A stretch of DNA of 64,000 nt from Parasutterella excrementihominis YIT 11859 (lineage in GTDB: Bacteria > Pseudomonadota > Gammaproteobacteria > Burkholderiales > Burkholderiaceae_F). Below the pieces are notes generated by a model. That model had not been told where the DNA came from. It saw nothing but the letters and a program-made list of their open reading frames with translations, and searched no databases. Where the stretch lies: positions 78,431 to 142,430 of the forward strand of contig NZ_GL883677.1 in the NCBI RefSeq assembly GCF_000205025.1. The letters run 5' to 3'. The position numbers and the translations under genes were made by a program. Positions 1 through 9,171 of this stretch are shown here, one piece after another; position 1 is the first letter of the stretch; each line of letters begins with the position of its first letter.

Positions 1-227
1 CGATCTTGTCTGAAACGACCGGAGAGTTCTTCGGCAAAATGCATTGCGTCGCACAAAGAGCCTCCGTTGCCGCAGGACATAACCTTACCGCCCTGCTGCA
101 TGGAGGCAACCATGAGGTCGGCCGCTTTGACTACTTTTCCAAGCATTTCTTCATTGGAAAGCAGGTTCTCTAAACCGCTGCGGGCCTCTTGGAGCGCTGC
201 TCTAACTGTCTGAACTTTATCTGTCAT
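1..227 (-). CDS. gmhA: phosphoheptose isomerase, N-terminal part (cut by window edge)
   Basis: The first 75 codons are present; the rest lies outside the window. GmhA converts sedoheptulose-7-phosphate to D-glycero-D-manno-heptose-7-phosphate, the first step to the LPS inner-core heptose. The visible part has a helical N-terminus and then the SIS-domain phosphosugar-binding stretch [20 protein letters not shown], the family signature. The ATG overlaps the carA stop as ATGA (224-227), so the two genes are probably translationally coupled. A DiaA-type SIS protein is the alternative, but the [15 protein letters not shown] stretch favours GmhA. Confidence 0.85.
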   Translation of the reverse strand, partial: MTDKVQTVRAALQEARSGLENLLSNEEMLGKVVKAADLMVASMQQGGKVMSCGNGGSLCDAMHFAEELSGRFRQD

Positions 228-1414
228 AAAGACTCTTTGTACTTCTGAATATTTGCAATGAAACGGTCAAACAGCGGCTGAATGTCGTGCGGACCGGGGC
301 TGGCTTCCGGATGTCCCTGGAAGCAGAAAACCGGAGCGTCCTTTAATTCGAAGCCCTGGAGAGAACCGTCAAACAAGGACTTGTGCGTGACCTGTACGTT
401 CTCAGGAAGACTCGCTTCGTCCACCATAAAGCCGTGATTCTGGCTCGTGATGTAAACACGTTTCGTTGCTAAATCGACCACAGGGTGGTTGGCACCATGA
501 TGACCGAATTTCATCTTGAGGGTCTTTCCGCCGACGGCCAAACCCAGAATCTGATGACCTAAACAAATGCCGAAGAGCGGAATCTTGGCAGCAATCGCTT
601 TCTGCGCAACCTCAATTGCGTAGTCACAGGGCTCAGGGTCTCCGGGACCGTTAGAAAGAAAGATGCCGTCCGGATGCAGCGCCATAGCTTCTTCAAAAGT
701 CGTACGAGCCGGCACTACATGAACATGAATACCGCGGTCAGCCATTAAACGAAGGATGTTTTCTTTTACGCCGAAATCCCAAGCGACCACGCTGTAGGGA
801 TAGTCTTCGGGTTGGAAGGACCCCGGGCGCCCTAGACCGTTGTCCATGCGCCAAGTACCTTCGCCCCATTCGTAGCGGTAAGTCGTGCTGACTTTAGAAG
901 CCAGTTCCTGGCCAACCATTCGAGGTGCTTCTGCTGCCGTTTTGGCAGCAACCGCAATTTCATTATCTGTGAGTTTGCCCTCAGCAGCAGCCACGATGCA
1001 GCCGGTTTGTGCGCCGGTCGTACGAAGGATTCGAGTGAGACGTCGGGTATCCACTTCAGCGATAGCCACGATACCGTTTTGTTTGAGATATTCCGTCAGA
1101 CTTCGCTGGCCTCGCCAATTGGAGACCACCGGAGACTCGCTGCGGATCACGAGGCCTGCAACGTGAACATCGGAAGATTCCACATCGTCTTGGTTTACGC
1201 CGACATTACCGATGTGTGGATAAGTAAGAGTAACGATTTGTCCTGTATAGGAAGGATCCGTGAGGATCTCTTGATAGCCCGTCATTGCCGTATTAAAAAC
1301 GACTTCGCCCACGGCCATGCCGGAAACGCCGATAGACCGGCCTTTAAAAACAGCTCCGTCCGCAAGCACTAATGCTGCTTCAGGTCGGGCGTCATTAATT
1401 AGATGATTATGCAC
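224..1414 (-). CDS. carA: carbamoyl-phosphate synthase small (glutaminase) subunit
   Basis: CarA hydrolyses glutamine and passes ammonia to CarB for carbamoyl phosphate synthesis, feeding pyrimidines and arginine. The 396 residues align end to end with E. coli CarA (382), with a short N-terminal extension before the conserved [14 protein letters not shown]. The N-terminal half has the [17 protein letters not shown] block. The C-terminal class I amidotransferase has the nucleophile Cys284 in GICLGHQ and the downstream His/Glu in [10 protein letters not shown]. No carB is adjacent; the gene runs straight into gmhA. A hairpin with a U-run lies in the leader (1466-1501). Confidence 0.95.
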   Translation of the reverse strand: MHNHLINDARPEAALVLADGAVFKGRSIGVSGMAVGEVVFNTAMTGYQEILTDPSYTGQIVTLTYPHIGNVGVNQDDVESSDVHVAGLVIRSESPVVSNWRGQRSLTEYLKQNGIVAIAEVDTRRLTRILRTTGAQTGCIVAAAEGKLTDNEIAVAAKTAAEAPRMVGQELASKVSTTYRYEWGEGTWRMDNGLGRPGSFQPEDYPYSVVAWDFGVKENILRLMADRGIHVHVVPARTTFEEAMALHPDGIFLSNGPGDPEPCDYAIEVAQKAIAAKIPLFGICLGHQILGLAVGGKTLKMKFGHHGANHPVVDLATKRVYITSQNHGFMVDEASLPENVQVTHKSLFDGSLQGFELKDAPVFCFQGHPEASPGPHDIQPLFDRFIANIQKYKESL

Positions 1415-1465
1415 TATGACTCCGTATCGCCATCGAGACGCCGTTTCGGTCCCGATCGCAGTTAG

Positions 1466-1501
1466 AAAAAAGCTCGATTCAAGTTGTGTTTGAGACCGAG
1501 C
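1466..1501 (-). promoter_or_regulatory. terminator-like hairpin in the carA leader
   Basis: On the minus strand GCTCG (1501-1497) and TCAA pair with TTGA and CGAGC (1476-1472), with an internal loop, followed at once by six U residues (1471-1466). This has the form of a small intrinsic terminator about 50 nt before the carA ATG. If the TATAAT at 1514-1509 is the -10 box, the transcript would start at the hairpin's foot. An attenuator is an inference; the stem is short. Confidence 0.35.
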
Positions 1502-1508
1502 GAAATTG

Positions 1509-1540
1509 ATTATATCAACGGGTATTTGGCGGACTTGAAA
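1509..1540 (-). promoter_or_regulatory. candidate carA promoter
   Basis: The minus strand has a perfect TATAAT (1514-1509) inside TTGATATAATCAA. A weak -35 (TTTCAA or TCAAGT) lies about 18-20 nt upstream. It sits roughly 95 nt before the carA start. The -35 match is poor, so only the -10 is well supported. Confidence 0.35.
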
Positions 1541-1654
1541 GATGAAATACTGTTTTTAGCTATAGAGGAAAGTTCTTAGACGGCGATTATTTAAGTTTGT
1601 TTTTAGGAGAGTTTTCTATAATTTCTGAGACAGTTTGAAAGGTCAAAAAATTAA

Positions 1655-1677
1655 GCCGGAACAATCATCATTCCGGC
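1655..1677 (-). terminator. hairpin with U-run, minus strand
   Basis: GCCGGAA and TTCCGGC form a 7-bp stem with a 9-nt loop. On the minus strand it is followed by TTAATTTTTT. It lies between the autotransporter remnant and the carA promoter and would stop minus-strand readthrough. Together with the carA leader hairpin and the hairpin at 1801-1825 it is all I see in the 431-bp gap 1415-1845. Confidence 0.5.
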
Positions 1678-1800
1678 CTTTGAACCCAAACCCGAGGAAA
1701 TTTGCCGTCAAGACCTCCAGTTGAGGGCTTTGAGGCAGTTTGAAATGCGGGTTCTAATTACTACAAATTTTTGCTTTTCAATTTTGTCTTGAAACTTTGG

Positions 1801-1825
1801 CACACTCGGCGGAATGCCGAGTGTG
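1801..1825 (-). terminator. strong hairpin after the autotransporter remnant
   Basis: A perfect 10-bp stem (CACACTCGGC / GCCGAGTGTG) with a 5-nt loop lies 20 bp after the stop of the autotransporter remnant. The minus-strand sequence after it has only a short T-run, so it may work as a weak terminator or as 3'-end protection. Confidence 0.55.
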
Positions 1826-1845
1826 TTAGAGCCGAGAGGCAATAG

Positions 1846-2370
1846 CTAGAACTTACATCTCAGCCCAAGCATCACTTCGATTTCCTTCGTGTAATGCTTG
1901 CCGTTTTCCCGTTCGAGCTGACCATAAAGGCTGACCTTCTTGTTCGGATTCGCTTCGAAGCCAAGACCATAATAGCCGCTTGTTCCCTTCAGTTCATCCT
2001 TAAATTGAACCGAATTGGCATACAACTTCTGCTTGCCTGCAAACTGTTGTTTGACGCCGCCCTTTACAAAGACCTGAGCCTTGGTGTTGCCTTCAGCATC
2101 TTTGAAGTCTTTACCGGCGACGAGGCCCAAGCGGCCAACCCAGCTGTTGAAGTCACCTTGTTCGACTTTCATACCGTTGGACATAGAGAAGTCTTTACCC
2201 TTGATCCAGTAGTAAGCCAACTGAGCCTGGGGCTCGACGAAGAAGTCCTTAGTCAAACCGAACTTCTTGCCGACTTCGGCAGATAAACCGAGACCGAAGT
2301 TATTGACCTTACCGCTTACACCTCTTCCATCCAACATTGAAGTTGTGATCTTCTGTTGGTAGAGGTCGAA
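1846..2370 (-). pseudogene. autotransporter beta-barrel remnant (C-terminal part only)
   Basis: The frame encodes the last part of an autotransporter translocator barrel: alternating residues typical of beta strands and a C-terminal aromatic end (GLRCKF) as needed for BAM recognition. There is no signal peptide, no passenger and only about half a barrel. Barrel-like residues (DLYQQKITTS) continue in frame upstream of the first ATG at 2337. An in-frame TAG at 2442-2440 then closes the frame with no ATG, GTG or TTG between. This reads as the surviving 3' end of a large autotransporter gene, not an intact small porin. Expression is doubtful. Confidence 0.7.
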
Positions 2371-2504
2371 GGGGCAACGGTATCGGTGTAAATGCCACGG
2401 CAGAGCTGAAATTCTTCTTTTCTCCCGAATGTGAACAATCTATTCGCTTTTTACAGATATTCGGGTTTTACAATAGAAAAATTTGACCCAAGTTATAAAA
2501 AGAC

Positions 2505-3473
2505 ATGACTCAGCTTGATCAATTAGCTTCCCTGACGACCATTGTGGCTGATACTGGGGATATCGCGTCTATCGCAAAAATCCAACCACAAGACGCAACA
2601 ACCAATCCTTCTCTTATCCTGAAAGCTTCCAAAGATCCTGCCTATCGGGCTTTCTTAACGGAAGCAGTTGAAAATTCCGTTTCCTTAGAAGACGCCGCTG
2701 ATCGCGTTCTTGTGAACTTCGGCGCAGAGATCCTTAAATACGTCAAAGGCCGTGTATCTACCGAAGTCGACGCTCGCCTGTCCTTTGATGTTGAAAAGAC
2801 AATCGTCAAAGCTCGCCGTTTAATCGAGCTCTATCAAGAAAAAGGCATTGATAAAGAACGTGTCTTGATTAAGATCGCTGCAACATGGGAAGGCGTCCAA
2901 GCCGCTCGCGTACTGGAAAAAGAAGGTATCCACTGCAACCTGACGCTTATCTTCTCCGTTGCTCAGGCAGAAATCGCTGCCAATGCCGGTGTCACTTTGA
3001 TCTCGCCTTTCGTCGGCAGAATCTACGACTGGTTCAAGAAAAAAGCCGGCGCCGATTGGAATGAAGAAGCAAACGCCGGAGAAAACGACCCTGGCGTTCA
3101 GTCTGTGAGAAAAATCTTCGAGCGCCTCAAAGGTTTGGGCGCCAAAACTCAGATCATGGGCGCTAGTTTCCGCAACAAAGGCCAGATCGTGGCGCTTGCC
3201 GGCTGCGACCTGCTAACCATTTCTCCTAAACTGATCGAAGAGCTCTCAAACTCCGAAGAGAAATTCGAAAAAAAACTCGACGTTGCTAAGGTGAGCCCAA
3301 TTCGTGCTGAACCTTTAACGGAAGCTCAATGGAGATTCGCAATGTGCGAAGACGAAATGGCATCTTATAAATTAGACGAAGGCATCAGAGCATTTGTTAA
3401 AGATACGCTCACACTCAAGGAGACACTGCGACAAATGCGTACTGAGACAGGTAAGATTTGGCCGCAGGATTAA
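2505..3473 (+). CDS. tal: transaldolase
   Basis: Cytosolic transaldolase of the non-oxidative pentose phosphate pathway; it moves a dihydroxyacetone unit between sedoheptulose-7-P and glyceraldehyde-3-P. At 322 aa it matches TalA/TalB length. It has the N-terminal DATTNPSLI motif, STEVDARLSFD, the Schiff-base Lys123 in VLIKIAATWEG (E. coli Lys132), CNLTLIFS and the phosphate-binding GASFRNKGQI. The C-terminus is slightly longer than in E. coli. No clear Shine-Dalgarno precedes the ATG (TTATAAAAAGAC). It stands alone, 31 bp before gmk. Confidence 0.95.
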   Translation: MTQLDQLASLTTIVADTGDIASIAKIQPQDATTNPSLILKASKDPAYRAFLTEAVENSVSLEDAADRVLVNFGAEILKYVKGRVSTEVDARLSFDVEKTIVKARRLIELYQEKGIDKERVLIKIAATWEGVQAARVLEKEGIHCNLTLIFSVAQAEIAANAGVTLISPFVGRIYDWFKKKAGADWNEEANAGENDPGVQSVRKIFERLKGLGAKTQIMGASFRNKGQIVALAGCDLLTISPKLIEELSNSEEKFEKKLDVAKVSPIRAEPLTEAQWRFAMCEDEMASYKLDEGIRAFVKDTLTLKETLRQMRTETGKIWPQD

Positions 3474-3504
3474 TTGCAAAATCTATTTTTAAAAGAGTCT
3501 TTCA

Positions 3505-4149
3505 ATGACAAACCAATCTTTTAAACCGAGAAATGCAGGCTCGCTCTTTTTGGTCTCCGCCCCGAGCGGCGCCGGAAAATCTTCGCTGGTCAATGCACTC
3601 CTTGCAAAAATTCCGGGTATCGCACTCTCCATTTCTACGACGACCCGCGCCCCTCGTCCGGGTGAAGTTAACGGACGCGAATATCATTTCACAACGGTCG
3701 AGGAGTTTCTCGCCGCCCGCGAAAGAGGTGAGTTTTTAGAATCTGCAGAAGTTCATGGAAATTTCTACGGCACTTCCAAAAAGTGGATTGAGGACACAAT
3801 GGCCAAAGGAGGCGACGTCCTTCTTGAAATTGACTGGCAGGGAGCCCGTCAGGTGAGAGAACATTTCCCCGAAGCTGTAAGCATTTTTATCCTGCCTCCT
3901 TCTATCCAAGCCTTGGAAGACAGGCTTCATAAGCGCGGACAGGATTCCGAACAGACCATTACGAGACGTCTTTTGGGCGCCGGCGCCGAAATGGCTCATG
4001 CAAGTGAATTTGACTTCGTTATAATTAATTCAGTTTTTGAAAATGCGCTCGATGAATTCTGCGCAATCGTGACCGCAAGCCGTCTCCGTTTTGATAAACA
4101 GGCGGCTCGTTGTCGTGATATTTTTATTCAGCTCGGAATCCCGAACTGA
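3505..4149 (+). CDS. gmk: guanylate kinase
   Basis: Phosphorylates GMP to GDP with ATP. The P-loop APSGAGKSS is near residue 20, followed by the GMP-binding [19 protein letters not shown] and the lid region [12 protein letters not shown]. The length (214 aa) is normal. It begins the conserved gmk-rpoZ-spoT arrangement, which joins GMP supply, the omega subunit and (p)ppGpp metabolism. The ATG follows a weak AAAGAG. Confidence 0.96.
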   Translation: MTNQSFKPRNAGSLFLVSAPSGAGKSSLVNALLAKIPGIALSISTTTRAPRPGEVNGREYHFTTVEEFLAARERGEFLESAEVHGNFYGTSKKWIEDTMAKGGDVLLEIDWQGARQVREHFPEAVSIFILPPSIQALEDRLHKRGQDSEQTITRRLLGAGAEMAHASEFDFVIINSVFENALDEFCAIVTASRLRFDKQAARCRDIFIQLGIPN

Positions 4150-4167
4150 ATTTGATAGGTTAGATCA

Positions 4168-4368
4168 ATGGCACGTATTACAGTTGAAGATTGTTTAAAA
4201 AAGATCCCGAACCGTTTCCAGATGGTTCTCGTAGCATCTGTCCGCGCTCGTCAGCTTTCTCAGGGTCATACTCCTAAGATTGAGTGTAAGGATAAGGCGA
4301 CTGTTGCCGCACTCCGTGAAATTGCTGAGGGCGTCACAGGCTTAGAAATGCTCAACGGTATAAGATAA
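4168..4368 (+). CDS. rpoZ: RNA polymerase omega subunit
   Basis: A 66-residue omega subunit that helps beta-prime folding and forms part of the ppGpp site 1 on RNA polymerase. It starts with the typical [19 protein letters not shown] and has the conserved VRARQL segment. It is shorter than E. coli omega (91 aa) because the acidic tail is missing, which is common in betaproteobacteria. It lies 18 bp after gmk and is closed by a strong terminator, so spoT is probably transcribed from its own promoter. Confidence 0.95.
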   Translation: MARITVEDCLKKIPNRFQMVLVASVRARQLSQGHTPKIECKDKATVAALREIAEGVTGLEMLNGIR

Positions 4369-4387
4369 TAGAAGTTATCTGCACAGT

Positions 4388-4425
4388 CGGGGTTCGGCTC
4401 GCAGCCGAACCCCGTTTTGTTTTTT
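4388..4425 (+). terminator. Rho-independent terminator after rpoZ
   Basis: A 12-bp stem (CGGGGTTCGGCT / AGCCGAACCCCG) with a 3-nt loop is followed by TTTTGTTTTTT. It lies 20 bp after the rpoZ stop and about 50 bp before spoT. Confidence 0.92.
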
Positions 4426-4478
4426 GGTGAAGCGCAGAAGAAAACACGAAAAATAAAACCTCAGCTAGGAGAGCAACC

Positions 4479-6779
4479 ATGGCCCCGAATACCGCAACTG
4501 CAGGAAAAAGCTACGCACAAAAAGCCGCAGACTTGTTCATGACAGCCGTCGGCATGAAATCGGCGACTAAACCGGAGCCCAAGGAGGATGCCTTCGCAGA
4601 GGAAAAACTCAACCCTGTCGCGTCTGCCAATCTGCTTGCCGAACGTTGCCGTCAATACCTCTCTAATAGCGACGTTCAGAAAATTCGTGAAGCATTCCGA
4701 TATGCTGACCAAGCGCATTTAGGTCAATTCCGTAATTCCGGTGCTCCCTACATTACTCATCCGATCGCAGTTGCAGAAATCCTTGCCTCCTGGCACATGG
4801 ATGCCGAAACCATTGAGGCCGGTCTCATGCACGATGTCTTAGAAGACACGGGCATTACCAAGATCGAAATGAGCGAAAAATTCGGAGTGAAAGTTGCTGA
4901 GCTTGTCGACGGCGTCTCAAAGCTGGACAAGCTCAAATTTTCTTCGAATGAAGAGGCTCAGGCGGAAAGCTTTCACAAGATGCTGCTCGCGATGTCCCGC
5001 GATGTTCGTGTCATCCTAATTAAGCTTGCCGACCGTCTTCATAACATGCGCACATTGGGCGCGGTTAAGCAGCATAAAAAATTCCGTATTGCTAAAGAGA
5101 CCATGGATATCTACGCTCCGATTGCGAGCCGCCTTGGTCTCTTTTCTGTTTATAGAGAGCTCTCCGACATGAGCTTCTCTTACATGTACCCGATTCGCTA
5201 TCGTGTTCTTGAAAAGAAAGTAGCTGAATCCCGTATGCGCAAAAAGAACGCTCTGGATCAGATTTATCACGAAACGTCGGATCGTCTGGCTGCTCGTAAA
5301 ATCCGCGGCGACGTACAAGGTAAAAACAAATCCCTTTGGCGCATCTACTCCAAAATGAAGGAACGCAAGATCCGCTTTAGCGAAGTGCTGGACGTGCACA
5401 GCTTCCGCGTTTTAGTTCCGACAAGGGACGACTGCTACCGCGCCTTAGGCGTGATTCATGAACTCTATAAACCAGTTCCGGGACGTTTCAAAGATTTCGT
5501 TGCGATCCCGAAGGCTAACGGTTACCAGAGCCTGCATACCACCGTCATCGGACCTGGCGGTCTCATGGTCGAATTCCAGATTCGCACGGAAGAAATGCAT
5601 CACATCTGTGAAGACGGTATTACAGCGCACTGGCTTTACCGCGACCGCAACACGTCCGACCAGCTGCAGCGCAATACGATGGACTGGCTCAACGGGTTGC
5701 TGGAAATTCAAAAGCAGAGCGGAACATCCTTGGAATTCATGGAAAATATCAAAGTCGATATTTTCCCCGATCGAGTTTACGTCTTCTCTCCGCGAGGCAG
5801 AATTATCCAGCTGCCTAAAGGGTCAACAGCAGTTGATTTCGCTTATCAAATTCATACTGACCTCGGCAATTGCACAATCGGCTGTGAAATTAATGGCGAA
5901 ACGGCGCCCCTTACTCGTGAACTCAAGAACGGCGAAATGATTAACATCATCAAGGGCGACAAACCCACGCCTAATCCTTCTTGGCTCTCCAGTGTTCGAA
6001 CCGGTAAGGCAAGAGCTGAAATCCGCCAATATATGCGCTCCCTTTCTGAAGAAGGCAAAATCGAACTGGGATCCAAACTCTTGGAGAGATCTTCCAAGTC
6101 TCATCACTTACCCTATTCAAAAGTCACCAATGAGGATTGGACCCGCGTCTGCAAGGCGAACGGTTTCACAGATAAGAATGCTTTGCTTGATGCAATCGGC
6201 TCGGGACAGAAGGACTCCCTCCTGCTTCTTCATCAATTGACCGCCCCCTACACATTGAAAGGGAACGAAACAGCGACTACTGTCCAACAGAGCCAAGAAC
6301 CTGTCTTAGCACTCAAAGGCCAAATCTGCAAGCTTGCGCCCTGCTGCACACCGGCAATGGATGATGTCATCATCGGACATTACATCGCCGGTACCAATAC
6401 CCTTCATGTTCATCGCAAGGACTGCAGTCACGTTCAGCGTGGAATGAGGACCGACCCTGAAAATTGGCGCGATCTGCAATGGAACAGCCAATATAAAGGC
6501 GGCTATCCGGTTAAGTTAGACATTGAATTGACCAATACCCATGCCACGCTTGAAAGATTGACCAGCATGATTGCTCAGCAGCATTCGAGCGTCACGGGCT
6601 TTGCCATGAGCCAGCAAAACAGCGTGGATAAGGTCGAGCTCACAATCTTAGTGGGCGACACGAAACATCTGCAGAAGATCATCAACGCCATTCGTACGAT
6701 TGATACCGTTCGACTCGTCAGCCGTCATTTAGAAAGTACGCCGGCGATGAAGCCCGTTGACGTCGAAATCGACGAATAG
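4479..6779 (+). CDS. spoT: bifunctional (p)ppGpp synthetase/hydrolase
   Basis: Makes and degrades the stringent-response alarmone. At 766 aa it is about 60 residues longer than E. coli SpoT, mostly through an N-terminal extension. Domains in order: HD hydrolase with H118-D119 and E122-D123 intact (MHDVLEDT), so hydrolase activity is expected; RelA/SpoT synthetase with GRFKDFVAIPKANGYQSLHT and the EFQIRTEEMH strand; TGS domain (DIFPDRVYVFSPRG, near residue 430); conserved-Cys/zinc region (CKLAPCCTP); and a C-terminal ACT domain. The intact HD argues for SpoT over RelA. GAGAG upstream of the ATG serves as ribosome site. Confidence 0.95.
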   Translation: MAPNTATAGKSYAQKAADLFMTAVGMKSATKPEPKEDAFAEEKLNPVASANLLAERCRQYLSNSDVQKIREAFRYADQAHLGQFRNSGAPYITHPIAVAEILASWHMDAETIEAGLMHDVLEDTGITKIEMSEKFGVKVAELVDGVSKLDKLKFSSNEEAQAESFHKMLLAMSRDVRVILIKLADRLHNMRTLGAVKQHKKFRIAKETMDIYAPIASRLGLFSVYRELSDMSFSYMYPIRYRVLEKKVAESRMRKKNALDQIYHETSDRLAARKIRGDVQGKNKSLWRIYSKMKERKIRFSEVLDVHSFRVLVPTRDDCYRALGVIHELYKPVPGRFKDFVAIPKANGYQSLHTTVIGPGGLMVEFQIRTEEMHHICEDGITAHWLYRDRNTSDQLQRNTMDWLNGLLEIQKQSGTSLEFMENIKVDIFPDRVYVFSPRGRIIQLPKGSTAVDFAYQIHTDLGNCTIGCEINGETAPLTRELKNGEMINIIKGDKPTPNPSWLSSVRTGKARAEIRQYMRSLSEEGKIELGSKLLERSSKSHHLPYSKVTNEDWTRVCKANGFTDKNALLDAIGSGQKDSLLLLHQLTAPYTLKGNETATTVQQSQEPVLALKGQICKLAPCCTPAMDDVIIGHYIAGTNTLHVHRKDCSHVQRGMRTDPENWRDLQWNSQYKGGYPVKLDIELTNTHATLERLTSMIAQQHSSVTGFAMSQQNSVDKVELTILVGDTKHLQKIINAIRTIDTVRLVSRHLESTPAMKPVDVEIDE

Positions 6780-6800
6780 TTTCCTTACGGTTTCAACGAC

Positions 6801-6826
6801 AAAACCCGAGCAATTGCCCGGGTTTT
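6801..6826. terminator. terminator between convergent spoT and ansB
   Basis: AAAACCCG pairs with CGGGTTTT around a 10-nt loop containing the palindrome GCAATTGC. The A/T ends of the stem would give a U-run on either strand. It sits between two genes that face each other. Confidence 0.7.
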
Positions 6827-6866
6827 GCCGTCTCTGAAAAGGCTATCGCCTTCTTAACCTATCGGT

Positions 6867-7910
6867 TTAGTACTGATCGAAGATCTTCTGGATTTCTTTC
6901 GGATCCTTAGTCTGAGTCAGGGCCAGCATCAAAAGAACGCGAGCTTTCTGAGGATTCAGAGAACCGGACGAAACAAAACCGTACTTAGCGTCATCGACTT
7001 CCGCGTCTTTGGTTGTAGAACCGGTCGGCACACGAGAGGAGCGAACGATCGCAATGCCGTCTTTAGCTGCCCTCTCGATGATCGGGAATGTTGACTTATG
7101 AAGGTTGCCGTTGCCAACGCCGGCGGTGACGATACCGTCGTATTTGGCATCAACTAAGGCTTGAGCCTGAATTCCTTCAACACCTGCGTGCTGATAGACC
7201 ACACCGACCTTCGGCAGCTTGTCTAAACCGTCGACCTTGAACTGAGTCTGAGTCGTGTGTTTGGTCACTGGTGTTGCATCCCACAGAACCTTGCCGTTAT
7301 GGATCGTTGCCAGCTGACCAGCGTTCGGGCTCTGGAAAGTTTCAACGCCTGTTGTGTTTGTCTTCGTGACGTCACGTGCACCGAGAACACGGTCATTCAT
7401 CACAACCATAACACCTTTGCCGGCAGCGGAAGGATCACCGGCGACAGCAACGGCATTGTAGAGGTTAGCAGGACCGTCAGCAGAAAGTGCATTCGACGGG
7501 CGCATAGCACCTACCAGAACGATCGGTTTGTTGCACTTAGCCGTGAGGTTCAGGAAGTAAGCGGTTTCTTCCATCGTGTCGGTCCCGTGTGTAATCACAA
7601 AACCGTCTTTCTTGCCGCACTCAGCATTGATCTTCTTAGCAAGCGTCAGCCAAACAGCATCGCTCATATCCTGAGAGCCAATCTGTGCAACTTGATCGCT
7701 AGTGACATTGGCGATGTTTGCAAGTTCAGGGACTGCCTGCACTAATTTGTCGACACCGACCTTGGCAGCAGAGTAATTGGTTTTATCAGACGCCGCGGAT
7801 TGTCCGGCAATCGTACCGCCAGTCGCGTAAACAGCAACGTTCGGCAGAGCGGCAAAAGCGGCACCGCATACTGCGGCAAGAACAGTTCCTAAAACAGCCT
7901 TACGAATCAT
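6867..7910 (-). CDS. ansB: periplasmic L-asparaginase, type II
   Basis: Hydrolyses asparagine to aspartate and ammonia in the periplasm. Residues 1-21 form a signal peptide ending AAFA-A. The mature part aligns nearly without gaps to E. coli AnsB. Catalytic residues are present: Thr33 (ATGGTIAG), Tyr46, Thr110-Asp111 (HGTDTMEE) and Lys183 (DVTKTNTT). A strong Shine-Dalgarno (GAGGAGGAG) precedes the ATG. In anaerobes AnsB feeds aspartate into fumarate respiration, which fits the carboxylate carriers at the other end of the window. No clear FNR or CRP site was seen upstream. Confidence 0.96.
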   Translation of the reverse strand: MIRKAVLGTVLAAVCGAAFAALPNVAVYATGGTIAGQSAASDKTNYSAAKVGVDKLVQAVPELANIANVTSDQVAQIGSQDMSDAVWLTLAKKINAECGKKDGFVITHGTDTMEETAYFLNLTAKCNKPIVLVGAMRPSNALSADGPANLYNAVAVAGDPSAAGKGVMVVMNDRVLGARDVTKTNTTGVETFQSPNAGQLATIHNGKVLWDATPVTKHTTQTQFKVDGLDKLPKVGVVYQHAGVEGIQAQALVDAKYDGIVTAGVGNGNLHKSTFPIIERAAKDGIAIVRSSRVPTGSTTKDAEVDDAKYGFVSSGSLNPQKARVLLMLALTQTKDPKEIQKIFDQY

Positions 7911-8291
7911 TCTTCTCCTCCTCGAATTAAGAAAGCAAACATCACAAAGTGGTCTTGATGCTTGCTTTTGAATGATTCGGAGATTCTATTAACCACGTTT
8001 CTAACTAAAAATCGCTTGTTTGTGGTCATTGACTTTTCAGAAACTCAATTTATTTGCACCTAAATTTCTAACTATCCTTATAAATCAATCAACTATCTAA
8101 TTTATTAAAACTTTATCTTCACCCAAACATTGAAAACTCATTTATTAATTGTCGTGGTTTCCACTAATGAATACGGATGATGGGTAACATGAATTTTCTA
8201 TGCCGTAAATTTCGACTCGCAAGAGATTGTTGCTCATGAAGAACAGACTCAAGAAAATTGTTTCAAATCTTTTCTTTCCGGCGACAGCTAC
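7911..8291. other. AT-rich intergenic region upstream of ansB
   Basis: About 380 bp without a supported gene. It must hold the ansB promoter on the minus strand, but I could not pick one -10/-35 pair with confidence. A 33-codon plus-strand frame from 8236 runs into the terminator of the next operon and has no supporting signal. Confidence 0.5.
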
Positions 8292-8313
8292 AAAAATGGG
8301 CGCCGAAGCACCC
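8292..8313 (-). terminator. terminator of the ABC importer operon
   Basis: On the minus strand GGGTGC-TTCG-GCGCCC forms a stem capped by a UUCG tetraloop and is followed by A then TTTTT. It lies 21 bp after the permease stop. Confidence 0.88.
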
Positions 8314-8333
8314 AATAGTCAGAAATTTTGGTT

Positions 8334-9170
8334 TTAAAGCTTTTCGCTCCTGCCGCCCTTCGGCTGCCACTTCATGAAATGGTGTTCAGCCAGAGACACC
8401 ATCCAGTCCAGGACCAGTGCAAACGCAGTCAGAACCAAAATACCGGCCATAACCGTGTTGATATCAAACGTACTTTCAGCCTGCAGAATCAGGTAACCGA
8501 CACCGCTTGCGGAACCTAAGTATTCGCCGACGACCGCACCGACGAAGGCCATACCGACGGAAGAATGCAGCGAAGAAAACACCCAGCTCATCGCGCTCGG
8601 AAGATAAACAAATCGGAGCAGCTGAGTTTTATTGGCGCCGAGCATGCGAGCACTCGCCAGCACATTCGGGCTAACCTCTCGAACGCCTTGATAGACGTTG
8701 AAGAACACGATGAAAAAGACCAGCGTGATACCGAGGGCAACTTTAGAGCCGATGCCAAGACCGAACCAAACACCGAAAATCGGAGCCAGGATCACGCGAG
8801 GCATGGAGTTCAAACCCTTGATATAAGGATCTGCAATCGCCGCAGCTGTCGGAGCAAGTGCGAGCCAAAGGCCGACGAGAAGACCGGCAGCAGTACCAAA
8901 AATAAACGCAAGAACAGTTTCCGTCAGCGTAACGGCAAGGTTGGGATAGATTTCTAAGTTAACAGCAAACCAGTCCCAAATAACCTTTCCGATCTGAACC
9001 GGTTCACCGAAAAAGAAGGCGGCCTGGTTCTCATCCTGAAACATGAACGGAGGAATGAGGCCGGGCTTCGTCATCAGCCACCAGAATAAGAAAATTGCAA
9101 CGAGCAGAAGGAGCTGGCAGGTGACTAACTTGGTTTTTGACTGAAGAATAGGTGTGCTTCCTTTTTTCAT
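8334..9170 (-). CDS. ABC transporter permease, SsuC/TauC/NrtB type
   Basis: Inner-membrane subunit of an importer for a small anion or vitamin-like ligand. The 278 residues have about six predicted membrane segments and the binding-protein-dependent EAA loop (ARMLGANKTQLLRFVYLPSA), where the ATPase docks. It starts 2 nt after the stop of the upstream ATPase, so the three genes (binding protein, ATPase, permease) form one operon. The substrate cannot be read from the sequence: sulfonates, nitrate, thiamine precursors and aromatic acids all use this family. Confidence 0.85.
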   Translation of the reverse strand: MKKGSTPILQSKTKLVTCQLLLLVAIFLFWWLMTKPGLIPPFMFQDENQAAFFFGEPVQIGKVIWDWFAVNLEIYPNLAVTLTETVLAFIFGTAAGLLVGLWLALAPTAAAIADPYIKGLNSMPRVILAPIFGVWFGLGIGSKVALGITLVFFIVFFNVYQGVREVSPNVLASARMLGANKTQLLRFVYLPSAMSWVFSSLHSSVGMAFVGAVVGEYLGSASGVGYLILQAESTFDINTVMAGILVLTAFALVLDWMVSLAEHHFMKWQPKGGRSEKL

Positions 9171-9171
9171 T

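Noticed and set aside
8236..8337. 33-codon plus-strand frame downstream of the ABC operon
   Set aside because: It runs through the operon's terminator into the permease end and has no ribosome site.
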